Assembly (NCBI GenBank): GCA_050260255.1
Contig: JBLNBW010000306.1
Coordinates: 1-15,051, forward strand
From: JAQGMV01 sp050260255
GTDB taxonomy: Bacteria > Pseudomonadota > Gammaproteobacteria > Burkholderiales > SG8-41
Direction: 5' to 3'
Length of the DNA: 15,051 nt
Under the pieces are notes generated by a model. It saw nothing but the letters and a program-made list of their open reading frames with translations. It made no database searches and was not told the origin of the DNA. This document shows positions 1 through 6,100 of this stretch, in pieces; within the stretch, counting starts at the first letter, position 1, and each line of letters begins with the position of its first letter. A program made the position numbers and the translations under genes.

Positions 1-1
1 T

Positions 2-1003
2 CCCGCGCTCTCCAGCCTGCGCTGGCCGAGCCGGCCGAAGCTTCCGGGAGGCAATGCCGCCTGGACCTACATGGTGGAGTCGCCGTTCGGCTCGTTCGCG
101 ATTTTCGTCGGCCACGTGGAGAACGGCTCGCCGCATCCTTTCGAAGTGTGGGTGAACGGCAACGAGCAGCCGCGCGGCCTGGGCGCGGTGGCGAAGACGC
201 TGTCGATGGACATGCGCGCCGAAGATGCCGCATGGCTCAACATGAAACTCGACATGCTCGCGCGCACGTCCGGTGACGATGCCTTCGACTGCGCGATGCC
301 GCCGGATGGTGAGCTGAAGCGCATGCCGAGCATGGTGTCGGCGTTCGCGCGCATCGTGCGCTACCGCGTCGACCAGCTCGGCGGCCTTGGCAAGGAAGGC
401 GCACCGTCGCCCGTGCTCGACGCACTGATGGCGAAGAAAGAGCCCAAGACCGGCACCGACGGTACGATGTCGTGGACCGTCGACGTGCACAACCCGCGCG
501 CGGAAGACGATTTCGTGCTGATCATGAAGGAGCTCGTCCTGCCCGGCGGCGTGCGCCGGCCGTACTCGGTGTGGATGGCGGGCCAGTATCCGCGCGCGTT
601 CGACGGCCTGTGCAAGCTCCTGTCGCTCGACATGCGCGTAATCGATCCGGCGTGGATAGGCATGAAGCTCCGCAAGCTCTTGAACTACGCCGAACCGCTC
701 GGTGACTTCATGGCGCGCGTGCCGGGCGAGCAGCGCCAGCAGAACTTCCCCAGCACCGTCGCTTACGTCGCGCGGCTCATCATTCACCGCTACGCGATGC
801 TCGGCGTGCTCGACGAGCGCGGCTATCCGCTCAACGAGATGGGCGTGCTGGCCATCCCGGAAGACGATCGCCCAACCGATCGCGCAGCCGTCTATACCGT
901 GCGCACCGGCAAGGCGTGCAAGGAATGCGGCAATCTCGCCGTGATCCACAAGGACGGCTGCGAGTTCTGCACGGCGTGCGGAGCGATTGGGGCGTGTGGT
1001 TGA
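2..1003 (+). CDS. nrdJ: Adenosylcobalamin-dependent ribonucleoside-diphosphate reductase, C-terminal part (5' end outside window)
   Basis: Class II ribonucleotide reductase, which makes deoxyribonucleotides in the cytoplasm with a B12 radical. Only the last 333 residues are present. The frame is open from base 2 with no stop before the ATG at 71, and the residues ahead of that ATG (LPGGNAAWTYMVE) fit the family, so the ATG is internal. Two similar halves are visible, each with a (L/S)LSxDMR...AW(L/I)xMKL motif (about residues 55-80 and 195-225). They match tandem TSCPD-type domains of the NrdJ tail. The C-terminus is a cysteine cluster (C306, C309, C320, C323, C326, C332 counted from the window edge), as in the zinc-ribbon/redox tail of long NrdJ proteins. 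The gene ends at TGA 1001-1003, followed by an intrinsic terminator at 1059. Family assignment is from recognised motifs. The catalytic barrel lies outside the window. Confidence 0.93.
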   Translation, partial: PALSSLRWPSRPKLPGGNAAWTYMVESPFGSFAIFVGHVENGSPHPFEVWVNGNEQPRGLGAVAKTLSMDMRAEDAAWLNMKLDMLARTSGDDAFDCAMPPDGELKRMPSMVSAFARIVRYRVDQLGGLGKEGAPSPVLDALMAKKEPKTGTDGTMSWTVDVHNPRAEDDFVLIMKELVLPGGVRRPYSVWMAGQYPRAFDGLCKLLSLDMRVIDPAWIGMKLRKLLNYAEPLGDFMARVPGEQRQQNFPSTVAYVARLIIHRYAMLGVLDERGYPLNEMGVLAIPEDDRPTDRAAVYTVRTGKACKECGNLAVIHKDGCEFCTACGAIGACG

Positions 1004-1009
1004 ACGTCG

Positions 1010-1037
1010 TGAATGGTGAATGGTGAGTAGTGAGTGG
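1010..1037. repeat. Four tandem degenerate heptamers (TGARTRG)
   Basis: Four consecutive 7-base units, TGAATGG, TGAATGG, TGAGTAG and TGAGTGG, follow the nrdJ stop directly. This is a short simple-sequence tract of slippage type. No function is evident. Confidence 0.8.
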
Positions 1038-1058
1038 TTATCGCTAACGCTCTGAGAC

Positions 1059-1083
1059 AAAACCCCGCTTCGGCGGGGTTTTT
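1059..1083 (+). terminator. Intrinsic terminator after nrdJ
   Basis: A perfect 10-bp stem, AAAACCCCGC (1059-1068) with GCGGGGTTTT (1073-1082), closes a TTCG tetraloop and ends in a T run. The symmetric A and T tracts mean it could act in both directions. It isolates nrdJ from the cassette array. Confidence 0.93.
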
Positions 1084-1138
1084 GCTGGTGCATGCCCGAT
1101 GACAACCGGAAAGACGGCGGCATATAGTACCGACTTAC

Positions 1139-1187
1139 TGTCAACTAAAATTGGCAACTAAAAAAGTCACCTAAATTTGTCAACCAA
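1139..1187 (+). repeat. Imperfect tandem AT-rich repeats at left border of cassette array (transposon-end-like or attI-like)
   Basis: Four related units lie head to tail with 12-14 base spacing: GTCAACTAAAATTG (1140), GCAACTAAAAAA (1154), GTCACCTAAATTT (1166) and GTCAACCAA (1179). The outer edge reads TGTCAAC. Multiple short repeats behind a TG-starting terminus are known at ends of IS21-family and TniA/TnsB-type elements, so a truncated transposon end is one reading. The block also sits where an integron attI, with its integrase-binding direct repeats, would lie. The repeat is seen directly; its nature is inference. Confidence 0.5.
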
Positions 1188-1192
1188 TAGAA

Positions 1193-1204
1193 GTTAGAGC
1201 GCAC
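1193..1204 (+). promoter_or_regulatory. Integron recombination core at head of cassette 1 (GTTAGAG)
   Basis: GTTAGAGCGCAC at 1193-1204 is exactly complementary over 12 bases to 1792-1803, the inverse core of the attC at the other end of the same cassette. This is expected when a circular cassette is opened at G^TT. The core departs from GTTRRRY at its last base, but the partner carries the matching change. The bases before it (ATAGAA) are unlike the ACG that precedes the cores of the other three junctions. They may be attI-like or a degraded junction. Confidence 0.75.
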
Positions 1205-1783
1205 TTGAAGCCAGCCCCACCGGCGTTCGCAATCGCATTAACAGTTGTCGTTTTAGCACTCGCCGCGTGTGTGCCGGTTGGCCTGTTTTTCTCGGACGAG
1301 GTGGATGAGTATTATCCGAACGCCTCATGGGGCGCACTGACGAGCGCCGGTGGCTGTCCGAGCCACACGCCCGCAATCGAAGTCCATGCCAAAAATCCTG
1401 ATTGGCTTTGGATCAGAGTGGGAATTTGGGACTCAAAGCAAACACACCTTCAAAAGCTGAAGGAACCAACATTGTTCGTGCACGTCTTTCCCGGGTGGCA
1501 TTTATCTATCGCGGAGCAAAAAAGAAGGGCAGCGGCGGCGATATCTATCACGTCGCCGACGCCATACGTTGAGATTGCATTGGCAGATGGCACGAGCAAG
1601 CGCGTTCTCGTTGAGCGCTTCAATCGCGAGTACATGTGGCGCACGGCGCCATCAAATATCCCGCTCGACGTAACGCCACAAAGTATGATTGTGACGTTCC
1701 CTGACCTTCTAATTAACGGTGAACCTCTACGTTTAGGCGCAGTGCGGTTCACCTATCGAAAAAGTACGCGACATCCGTGCTAG
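1205..1783 (+). CDS. Cassette 1: putative lipoprotein of unknown function
   Basis: A 192-residue protein that I do not recognise. The N-terminus MKPAPPAFAIALTVVVLALA followed by AC is a typical lipoprotein signal peptide with lipobox LAAC and lipid-attachment Cys22. Residue +2 is Val, which suggests the outer membrane. The start is TTG at 1205, because no ATG or GTG lies between the in-frame stop at 1172 and the signal peptide. It directly follows the cassette core, as is usual for cassette genes. The mature part is mixed and soluble-looking, with about two further cysteine-poor beta-rich stretches. Base composition is visibly lower in GC than in nrdJ, in keeping with acquisition as a cassette. 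Expression probably depends on a promoter upstream of the array. Confidence 0.75.
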   Translation: MKPAPPAFAIALTVVVLALAACVPVGLFFSDEVDEYYPNASWGALTSAGGCPSHTPAIEVHAKNPDWLWIRVGIWDSKQTHLQKLKEPTLFVHVFPGWHLSIAEQKRRAAAAISITSPTPYVEIALADGTSKRVLVERFNREYMWRTAPSNIPLDVTPQSMIVTFPDLLINGEPLRLGAVRFTYRKSTRHPC

Positions 1784-1796
1784 TCAGCGCCGTGCG

Positions 1797-1883
1797 CTCT
1801 AACCACGCGATCGACGCGGACGCTCTCTCAGCGCGGCTGTCGCTGCTCGCGCTGAGCCGCGCCGGTCATCGCGAACGTTAGCC
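1797..1883 (+). other. attC recombination site 1
   Basis: The inverse core CTCTAAC (1797-1803) and core GTTAGCC (1877-1883) lie 87 bases apart end to end. Inside them CGCGATCGAC (1806-1815) pairs with GTCATCGCG (1865-1873), leaving one unpaired base, as in the extrahelical base of attC L boxes. A further inner stem pairs CTCAGCGCG (1827-1835) with CGCGCTGAG (1848-1856). This nested fold is how single-stranded attC sites are recognised by integron integrases. It ends 8 bases before the next start codon. Confidence 0.88.
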
Positions 1884-1890
1884 GGCAGAA

Positions 1891-2175
1891 ATGGCACTCC
1901 TCTTTCGAATTGAAGACGAGCTCCACGCCGAGCCTATGGCTGGCGACTTTGAGTCGTTTGAGGCGGCGTTGTCGGAGGTGCGGCGGCTCGCCAGCGTGCC
2001 TTGGGGAGAATCCCCGAATGTGCCTCCTTGCGAGAGCTCAGAGACTTGCGGACGCCTCTACGAAATCGTGGAGTACGACACCTCTACCCAGCCATACTGG
2101 ACCGAACGGCAACGTACGTCTATCGTTGAGGTCATGAAGAACGGCACCAAATGGCACTGGCAGGAGGCCACGTGA
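1891..2175 (+). CDS. Cassette 2: small conserved-looking protein of unknown function
   Basis: A 94-residue soluble protein beginning MALLFRIEDELHAEPMAGDF. It starts at the ATG 8 bases after the attC1 core and stops 12 bases before the inverse core of attC2, so gene and cassette fit each other closely. It is acidic, with a Cys-containing middle (PPCESSETCGR) and an aromatic tail (KWHWQEA). There is no signal peptide, membrane segment or catalytic motif that I can see. Small orphan proteins of this size are typical cargo of chromosomal integrons. No function is assigned. The coding call rests on the exact fit between two recombination sites. Confidence 0.75.
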   Translation: MALLFRIEDELHAEPMAGDFESFEAALSEVRRLASVPWGESPNVPPCESSETCGRLYEIVEYDTSTQPYWTERQRTSIVEVMKNGTKWHWQEAT

Positions 2176-2186
2176 CGCGCCGCAAT

Positions 2187-2237
2187 CTGCCGGCTAACAG
2201 GTCGTTCAACCCGGACACGGTCAACTTCACGTTAGGC
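2187..2237 (+). other. attC recombination site 2 (short form)
   Basis: The inverse core GGCTAAC (2192-2198) and core GTTAGGC (2231-2237) enclose only about 32 bases, shorter than most attC sites. CTGCCGGCTAAC at 2187-2198 is exactly complementary to the head of its own cassette, GTTAGCCGGCAG at 1877-1888. The internal L-box pairing is weak (CGTTCAA on the left against TCAACTTCACG on the right), and I see no extended inner stem. It may recombine poorly. Confidence 0.82.
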
Positions 2238-2244
2238 GGCAGTC

Positions 2245-2643
2245 ATGCAGGCGACAGCGCGAGACTTATCCACCCCGGAGGCCACTTTCGCCGAGTATCA
2301 GCAAGCTTGGGTGCAGAAAGATGTACCGCGGTTCTTAGCGACCATTAGTTTCCAACAAGAGGCGTACGAGAAGCTCCAGGCTCGCGGCGTGCCGGTGACC
2401 GATCCAAATGACCTCTCGGTAACTAAGTTTGCTGCCGAAGTTGAGACGGAGCTCCGAACCTTGCTGCAGACGCGCGGCTTTATCGCAACTGACATCAGCA
2501 GTTGCAAGATCGCGCAAAAAATTCTGCTGTCTGAAAACGAGGTTCGATTCATACTGTCGTGCAAATCGACCACGAGCGCACTATTGATGCCAATTCGACT
2601 CATGCGCTTTCCTGCAGGCTGGCTGGTGGTTCGTGGTGGCTGA
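2245..2643 (+). CDS. Cassette 3: protein of unknown function
   Basis: A 132-residue soluble protein starting at the ATG 7 bases after the attC2 core and stopping at TGA 2641-2643, which runs into the inverse core of attC3. The N-terminal part (STPEATFAEYQQAWVQKDV) resembles the first helix of NTF2-like or SnoaL-like small alpha/beta proteins. The C-terminus carries a beta-rich stretch (FILSCKS then GWLVVRGG). This is a fold-level impression only, and no catalytic residues can be named. There is no signal peptide. It has two cysteines in the second half and lower GC than the chromosomal neighbours. Confidence 0.75.
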   Translation: MQATARDLSTPEATFAEYQQAWVQKDVPRFLATISFQQEAYEKLQARGVPVTDPNDLSVTKFAAEVETELRTLLQTRGFIATDISSCKIAQKILLSENEVRFILSCKSTTSALLMPIRLMRFPAGWLVVRGG

Positions 2644-2649
2644 ACTGCC

Positions 2650-2727
2650 GCCTAACAGCGCGTTGTTGACCGACGCCTTCAGCTCGCTGCGCTGCGCATG
2701 CGGCGCGGCAAAACGCGGACGTTAAGC
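2650..2727 (+). other. attC recombination site 3
   Basis: The inverse core GCCTAAC (2650-2656) and core GTTAAGC (2721-2727) span 78 bases. ACTGCCGCCTAAC at 2644-2656 is exactly complementary over 13 bases to the head of its own cassette (2231-2243). The L-box pairing is CGCGTTGTTG (left) against CAAAACGCG (right), with an unpaired base as in functional attC sites. Confidence 0.88.
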
Positions 2728-2742
2728 CGCCGAGGAAGTCAG

Positions 2743-3141
2743 ATGCAGTTGCTCGACCACGTCTCAATCACTGTTCGAGACCTTCAGCGTGCGAAGCCCT
2801 TTTATCTGGCGGTTATGAAGGCACTGGGAGCTGAGGTCGCGTACGAACGCGCAGATGCGATCGGCTTCGGCGAGCGAAATCGACCGCATGATGACGTTCA
2901 CACCTACTTGAGTGTCTTCGAGTCGTCTGCGGCGCAGCCCGATCCGCGCCGCCACTACTGCCTGCGTGCCGATTCTGTCGAACGGGTTAACGCGTTCTAT
3001 ACCGCGGGCGTTGCGGCTGGCGGTGAAAGTGACGGTGCTCCCGGACTGCGGAGCTACCATCCAAAGTACTACGCCGCTTTCGTTCTAGACCCCGAGGGGA
3101 ACAAGATCGAAGCGGTCTTTCACCATGCCGAGACCGCCTAA
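2743..3141 (+). CDS. Cassette 4: VOC (glyoxalase/bleomycin-resistance fold) protein
   Basis: A 132-residue member of the vicinal oxygen chelate superfamily, which covers glyoxalases, ring-cleaving dioxygenases and antibiotic-binding or thiol-transferring resistance proteins. The family pattern is clear. It starts LLDHVSITVRDLQRAKPFY, with metal-ligand candidate His6 on the first strand. The second module ends AFVLDPEGNKIEAVFH, with the usual glutamate ligand in GNKIEAV. Start ATG 2743 is preceded by GAGGAAG at a good distance and lies 16 bases after the attC3 core. The longer frame from 2698 would begin inside attC3, so it is rejected. The substrate cannot be deduced. Its stop codon TAA lies inside the inverse core of the following half attC. 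Confidence 0.88.
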   Translation: MQLLDHVSITVRDLQRAKPFYLAVMKALGAEVAYERADAIGFGERNRPHDDVHTYLSVFESSAAQPDPRRHYCLRADSVERVNAFYTAGVAAGGESDGAPGLRSYHPKYYAAFVLDPEGNKIEAVFHHAETA

Positions 3142-3152
3142 CCACCCGTTGC
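3136..3152 (+). other. Truncated attC (left half only)
   Basis: GCCTAAC at 3136-3142, followed after four bases by CGTTG, repeats the start of attC3 (GCCTAAC, four bases, then CGTTG three bases further on). No core GTTRRRY follows. Instead the sequence changes to a repeat found again at 4160. Unlike the other cassettes, the head of this one (GTTAAGCCGCC) is not complementary to this inverse core. The site therefore looks like a remnant at the broken end of the array. Confidence 0.55.
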
Positions 3153-3176
3153 ATAAATTGCGGTCAGTGTAAGTTT
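3153..3176 (+). repeat. GGTCAGTGTAA repeat, copy 1
   Basis: ATAAAT followed by a short spacer and GGTCAGTGTAAGTTT is repeated, with few differences, at 4160-4182. The two direct copies bracket the lipoprotein gene at 3331-4002. Such a sequence could be the remnant edge of an insertion element. The family is unknown to me. Confidence 0.6.
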
Positions 3177-3178
3177 AG

Positions 3179-3202
3179 GTGACGGCTCCTTAGAGCCGTC
3201 AC
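3179..3202. terminator. Perfect hairpin between convergent genes
   Basis: GTGACGGCTC (3179-3188) and GAGCCGTCAC (3193-3202) form a perfect 10-bp stem with loop CTTA. It lies between the plus-strand cassette genes and the minus-strand lipoprotein gene, where a shared terminator would be placed. The T run is poor on both strands, so termination is inferred. The 118 bases after it up to the next gene show nothing I can name. Confidence 0.5.
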
Positions 3203-3330
3203 TTCGATGGCGTGCCGCTCAATATCGTGCAGCGCGATCAGAGCCGTGAGCCGTGCTCTTCTCGTAGGGCGATTACCTCCAAGCTGGCTCTACGAGGGCC
3301 TCGCCGCGACTGATCCGCCGTATCTTCGAA

Positions 3331-4002
3331 TCAAAGGCCAAGGTCTTTTACAAGGGTAATGGCCGCGCCTTTCACGCGGGTCGCCGCCGATTCGAGGGTT
3401 TGCTCCAGCGAGGCCGCCGGTATCCGAGGGCCGGTCTCGAGGAATGCCGGCGCATCCACAAACTCCGTCGCCCTAGTCTTTCCGAGAGATTCTCCGGTTC
3501 GTACGTCGAACAGCTCGCCCTGCAGCACGGCGTGTACCACGGCGCGCGGCGTCAAGCCGAACATGCTTCGTTGGAGAACACCGACCCCGCGCATGACTTG
3601 ATTGGTTCGATAAACGACATCCGGTGCCGTGCCCGACTGGATCACCAGGAGAAAATCGGCTTTGTCTGCGACTTTTTTACGCGACTCGGCATCCGCGGGA
3701 TCGAATGGCTCGGCGAATGTGACCGCACGATGACGGCCCTCGGCGGATATCGCCCACGCTGCGGACGATAGTGCGGTCTGCTCGATGCGCGGATTGTCGA
3801 GCCGATACTCGCCTTGCTCGTTGTTGAAGACAGTCGTGCCTATCCAGAGGAGATTCAATGACGGACCCAGCTTGGATGCGACAGCAATCGTCTTTCCTTC
3901 CGTCCGCGCGCGATTCGCGCCCGGGTCGAAAGTGGCACAACCCGCTGACAGCACCGCGATCAAGGACAAGACTGCCCACGCTCTTAAACTTGAAGTTGTC
4001 AT
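3331..4002 (-). CDS. Putative lipoprotein of unknown function
   Basis: A 223-residue protein with a clear lipoprotein signal, MTTSSLRAWAVLSLIAVL then SAGC, and lipid attachment at Cys22 followed by Ala, which suggests the outer membrane. The mature part contains an alpha/beta pattern with a nucleotide-like start (GKTIAVASKLG), a strand DFLLVIQSG and a later block LQGELFDVRTGESLGKTRATEF. The latter is typical of periplasmic lipoproteins that describe or assemble a surface structure, but I cannot name a family. The gene stands alone, convergent to the cassette array. No good ribosome binding site is visible before ATG 4002. A nested palindrome lies 38-82 bases upstream. Confidence 0.78.
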   Translation of the reverse strand: MTTSSLRAWAVLSLIAVLSAGCATFDPGANRARTEGKTIAVASKLGPSLNLLWIGTTVFNNEQGEYRLDNPRIEQTALSSAAWAISAEGRHRAVTFAEPFDPADAESRKKVADKADFLLVIQSGTAPDVVYRTNQVMRGVGVLQRSMFGLTPRAVVHAVLQGELFDVRTGESLGKTRATEFVDAPAFLETGPRIPAASLEQTLESAATRVKGAAITLVKDLGL

Positions 4003-4039
4003 AGCCGCACGTGTGGAGGATGGTTAATTGTTGTATTTA

Positions 4040-4084
4040 CTGTCGATTACATGCCACTGGCATTCTAGTAGAAAAGATCGACAG
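4040..4084. promoter_or_regulatory. Nested inverted repeats upstream of the lipoprotein gene
   Basis: CTGTCGAT (4040-4047) is matched by its complement ATCGACAG (4077-4084). Inside lies a 13-base perfect palindrome, ATGCCACTGGCAT (4051-4063). The block sits in the 5' region of the minus-strand gene ending at 4002. It could be an operator or a leader hairpin. The rest of 4003-4314 holds the repeat copy at 4160 and no gene. Confidence 0.45.
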
Positions 4085-4159
4085 CGTACCCCTACCGTGC
4101 ACACAGCCAGTTCTCACCTTGTTCGCCTTCGCGTCCTTAGCGGTAAGGCTTTACTTAAA

Positions 4160-4182
4160 ATAAATCGGGTCAGTGTAACTTT
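4160..4182 (+). repeat. GGTCAGTGTAA repeat, copy 2
   Basis: ATAAATCGGGTCAGTGTAACTTT matches the copy at 3153-3176 apart from one or two substitutions and one indel. The same orientation makes these direct repeats about 1 kb apart. Confidence 0.6.
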
Positions 4183-4314
4183 TCGCCGCCAATAAACCGC
4201 GCTCGGCTCTTTACGGTTGACGGAATATCGGGCTTGCCCAAGGCAGTCCGCGTTGCGCTTCGATGCAACACTATCGCGGGTCGGATCCGCAATGTTCCTC
4301 GATACGCCTTTTTT

Positions 4315-5682
4315 CTACGCCGCCGGCACGATGTTCAGATTCAAGTGAAAGACATTGTCGGGATCGTACTTGGCCTTGACTGACTGAAGCCTCCGGAGAT
4401 TCGGGCCGTATGCAGCCGCCAGCGCCGGGTCGCCCACGTCGTCCTGATCCAAATAATTGAGATAACGGCTGGGTCCGCCGAAGCGCTGCAGCGATGCGTA
4501 CGACTCGCGTGCCCATTGCGTGCCCGCCGCATCATCGGCGGGCAACGCCCATTGTGAAAGTACGAGCACGTTGAAACCGCTCGACCGAAGCGCGTAGGCG
4601 GTGTCGTCGACCGGAACGCGGGTCACTGCCCCATGGAAGTGCTCGATGACGACTTGTCCCATCGGCGAGGGACAACCCATGAAGGCCTCCACAATCGCGT
4701 CGATCGGCTGATCTTCGAGATCCGAACAAAAGTGCGACTTCCAGCAATTCCGAGCACCGGCCGGGTACGACGCGTCGAGCATCGAGTTGAGCTGCGTGTA
4801 TGGAATCGGCCCCATCGCATCCATCGCCGGCGTGCCGAATGACTTGATGGGCTTCAGTACATTTTCCGCGTTCGCCGCGTTCCCGAAATAGCCCGCCGCG
4901 ATGGCGGCAAGCTTGGTCTTGGCATCGGGACCGGTGATCAGCGCGCAGACGAGCATCAGTTCGTCGCTCGCCTTCGAAGCGAGGTCGCGGAACAGCCGCA
5001 GTACGTCATGCGCGTGCTCGGCCGGCCAGGCAACTAGCCCGCCGTTGACCATCGGACCTACTTCATGCAGACGGAACTTCAGCGACGATGCGACGCCGAA
5101 ATTGCCTCCACCGCCGCGAACCGCCCAGAACAGGTCTGGGTTCTCGTCCGCTGCAGCGCGCACGATCCGGCCATCGGCGAGCACCAGCTCGGCGCTCACA
5201 AGATTGTCGAGCGCCATCGCGTGCTTGGGCATCAGCCAGCCAAGGCCGCCGCCGAGCGTGAGTCCTGCCACGCCCGTCGAAGAAACTACGCCGCCCGTCG
5301 TCGCCAGTCCGTGCATCTGCGTTTCGCGGTTGAACTGACCCCAAAGCGTGCCACCCGTCGCCGTCGCTGTCCGCCCCTTCGGGTCGACGTGGACGTACTT
5401 CATGAGTGAAAGGTCGATCATCACGCCACCGTCGCAGCACGCCCGCCCGCCGACGTTGTGGCCGCCGCCGCGGACCGCGATATCGAGGCCGTGCTCCCGT
5501 CCAAGCCTGATTGCGTCCGCGATATCAGCGATGCCCCGGCATTGAGCGATCAGCGCTGGACGTTTGTCGACGAGGCCGTTGTGGACACGGCGCGCAGTCT
5601 CCCACTCGGCATCGCGCTCCGTGAGAAGGCGCCCACTGAAACGATTGGAAAGCTCGACGATGTTCGATGCAAGATTGGCCAT
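4315..5682 (-). CDS. FAD-linked oxidase, berberine-bridge-enzyme-like
   Basis: A 455-residue flavoprotein of the PCMH/VAO class with a C-terminal BBE segment. The FAD-binding part carries RGGGHN (residues 71-76 from the chosen start), whose His75 is the expected covalent FAD attachment residue. It continues with GLTLGGGLGWL and WAVRGGGGNFGV. The C-terminus RYLNYLDQDD...YGPNLRRLQ...YDPDNVFHLNLN is the classic BBE ending. Enzymes of this family oxidise alcohols, sugars or alkaloid-type substrates with oxygen, and the substrate here is unknown. The second attachment cysteine of bicovalent members is absent: the aligned stretch TTGGVVSSTG has none, so FAD is probably held by His alone. I chose ATG 5682 over GTG 5700 because AAGGGG lies 6 bases ahead of it. 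No signal peptide is present, which suggests a cytoplasmic protein. It is a single gene with no clear operon partners. Confidence 0.92.
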   Translation of the reverse strand: MANLASNIVELSNRFSGRLLTERDAEWETARRVHNGLVDKRPALIAQCRGIADIADAIRLGREHGLDIAVRGGGHNVGGRACCDGGVMIDLSLMKYVHVDPKGRTATATGGTLWGQFNRETQMHGLATTGGVVSSTGVAGLTLGGGLGWLMPKHAMALDNLVSAELVLADGRIVRAAADENPDLFWAVRGGGGNFGVASSLKFRLHEVGPMVNGGLVAWPAEHAHDVLRLFRDLASKASDELMLVCALITGPDAKTKLAAIAAGYFGNAANAENVLKPIKSFGTPAMDAMGPIPYTQLNSMLDASYPAGARNCWKSHFCSDLEDQPIDAIVEAFMGCPSPMGQVVIEHFHGAVTRVPVDDTAYALRSSGFNVLVLSQWALPADDAAGTQWARESYASLQRFGGPSRYLNYLDQDDVGDPALAAAYGPNLRRLQSVKAKYDPDNVFHLNLNIVPAA

Positions 5683-5700
5683 CGGATGCCCCTTTTTCAC

Positions 5701-6100
5701 GATTCAGCACGAGCACTGAGTCCCAAGCCACACGAAAACGACGCCTTCGTTGGAGCGAATGCGGGACCACGAGGTTGCAGGCGGATGCCATGACGCACGG
5801 CTCGCATTCACGGCACTCCCGCAGACAGCGCTACTTTCATGGCAGGTTGGATGAGCGCAACTCATTGACTCTCATCGCTAAGCGACGTAATCCGTTATCG
5901 GATCTGAGACGCGCGTTGTCGGCGGCCAAACAGCGGCTCTAAGGAGGGGGCACGCCGCGCGCGAACCGATATTTTTCTTCCCGGCCGCATATGGCACATG
6001 ACATCGAATCGCCTTCGTCTTCTCGACGTTGCTGCACCCGGAATAGCGCTTGCTCATCTTCCGTATGTGCACTCGGCTCAGGCCGGTATCTCCGTGACCC
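5701..6100. other. Intergenic stretch without a supported gene
   Basis: Between the divergent FAD oxidase and the small gene at 6101 I find only short open frames with poor composition, rich in Arg, Ser and His. A strong AAGGAGGGGG tract at 5941-5950 is not followed by a usable start codon. The promoter of the oxidase should lie here, but I cannot place it. Confidence 0.5.

Noticed and set aside
71..1003. ATG at 71 as the start of a 310-residue protein
   Set aside because: The frame is open to the window edge and the residues before 71 belong to the same NrdJ domain, so the ATG is internal.
2698..2742. Upstream extension of the VOC protein
   Set aside because: The extra codons lie within attC3, and ATG 2743 has the ribosome binding site.
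1139..3183. CRISPR array
   Set aside because: The repeated sites are unequal in length, differ in sequence and enclose genes. They match integron attC sites, not regular repeat-spacer units.
5865..5893. Possible promoter TTGACT with 17-base spacer
   Set aside because: The -10 box (TAATCC) matches the consensus poorly, so it is no better than chance in a 400-base gap.
5667..5942. Plus-strand frame of 91 codons before the small gene
   Set aside because: Arg/Ser-rich composition, overlaps the start of the FAD oxidase and has no ribosome binding site.
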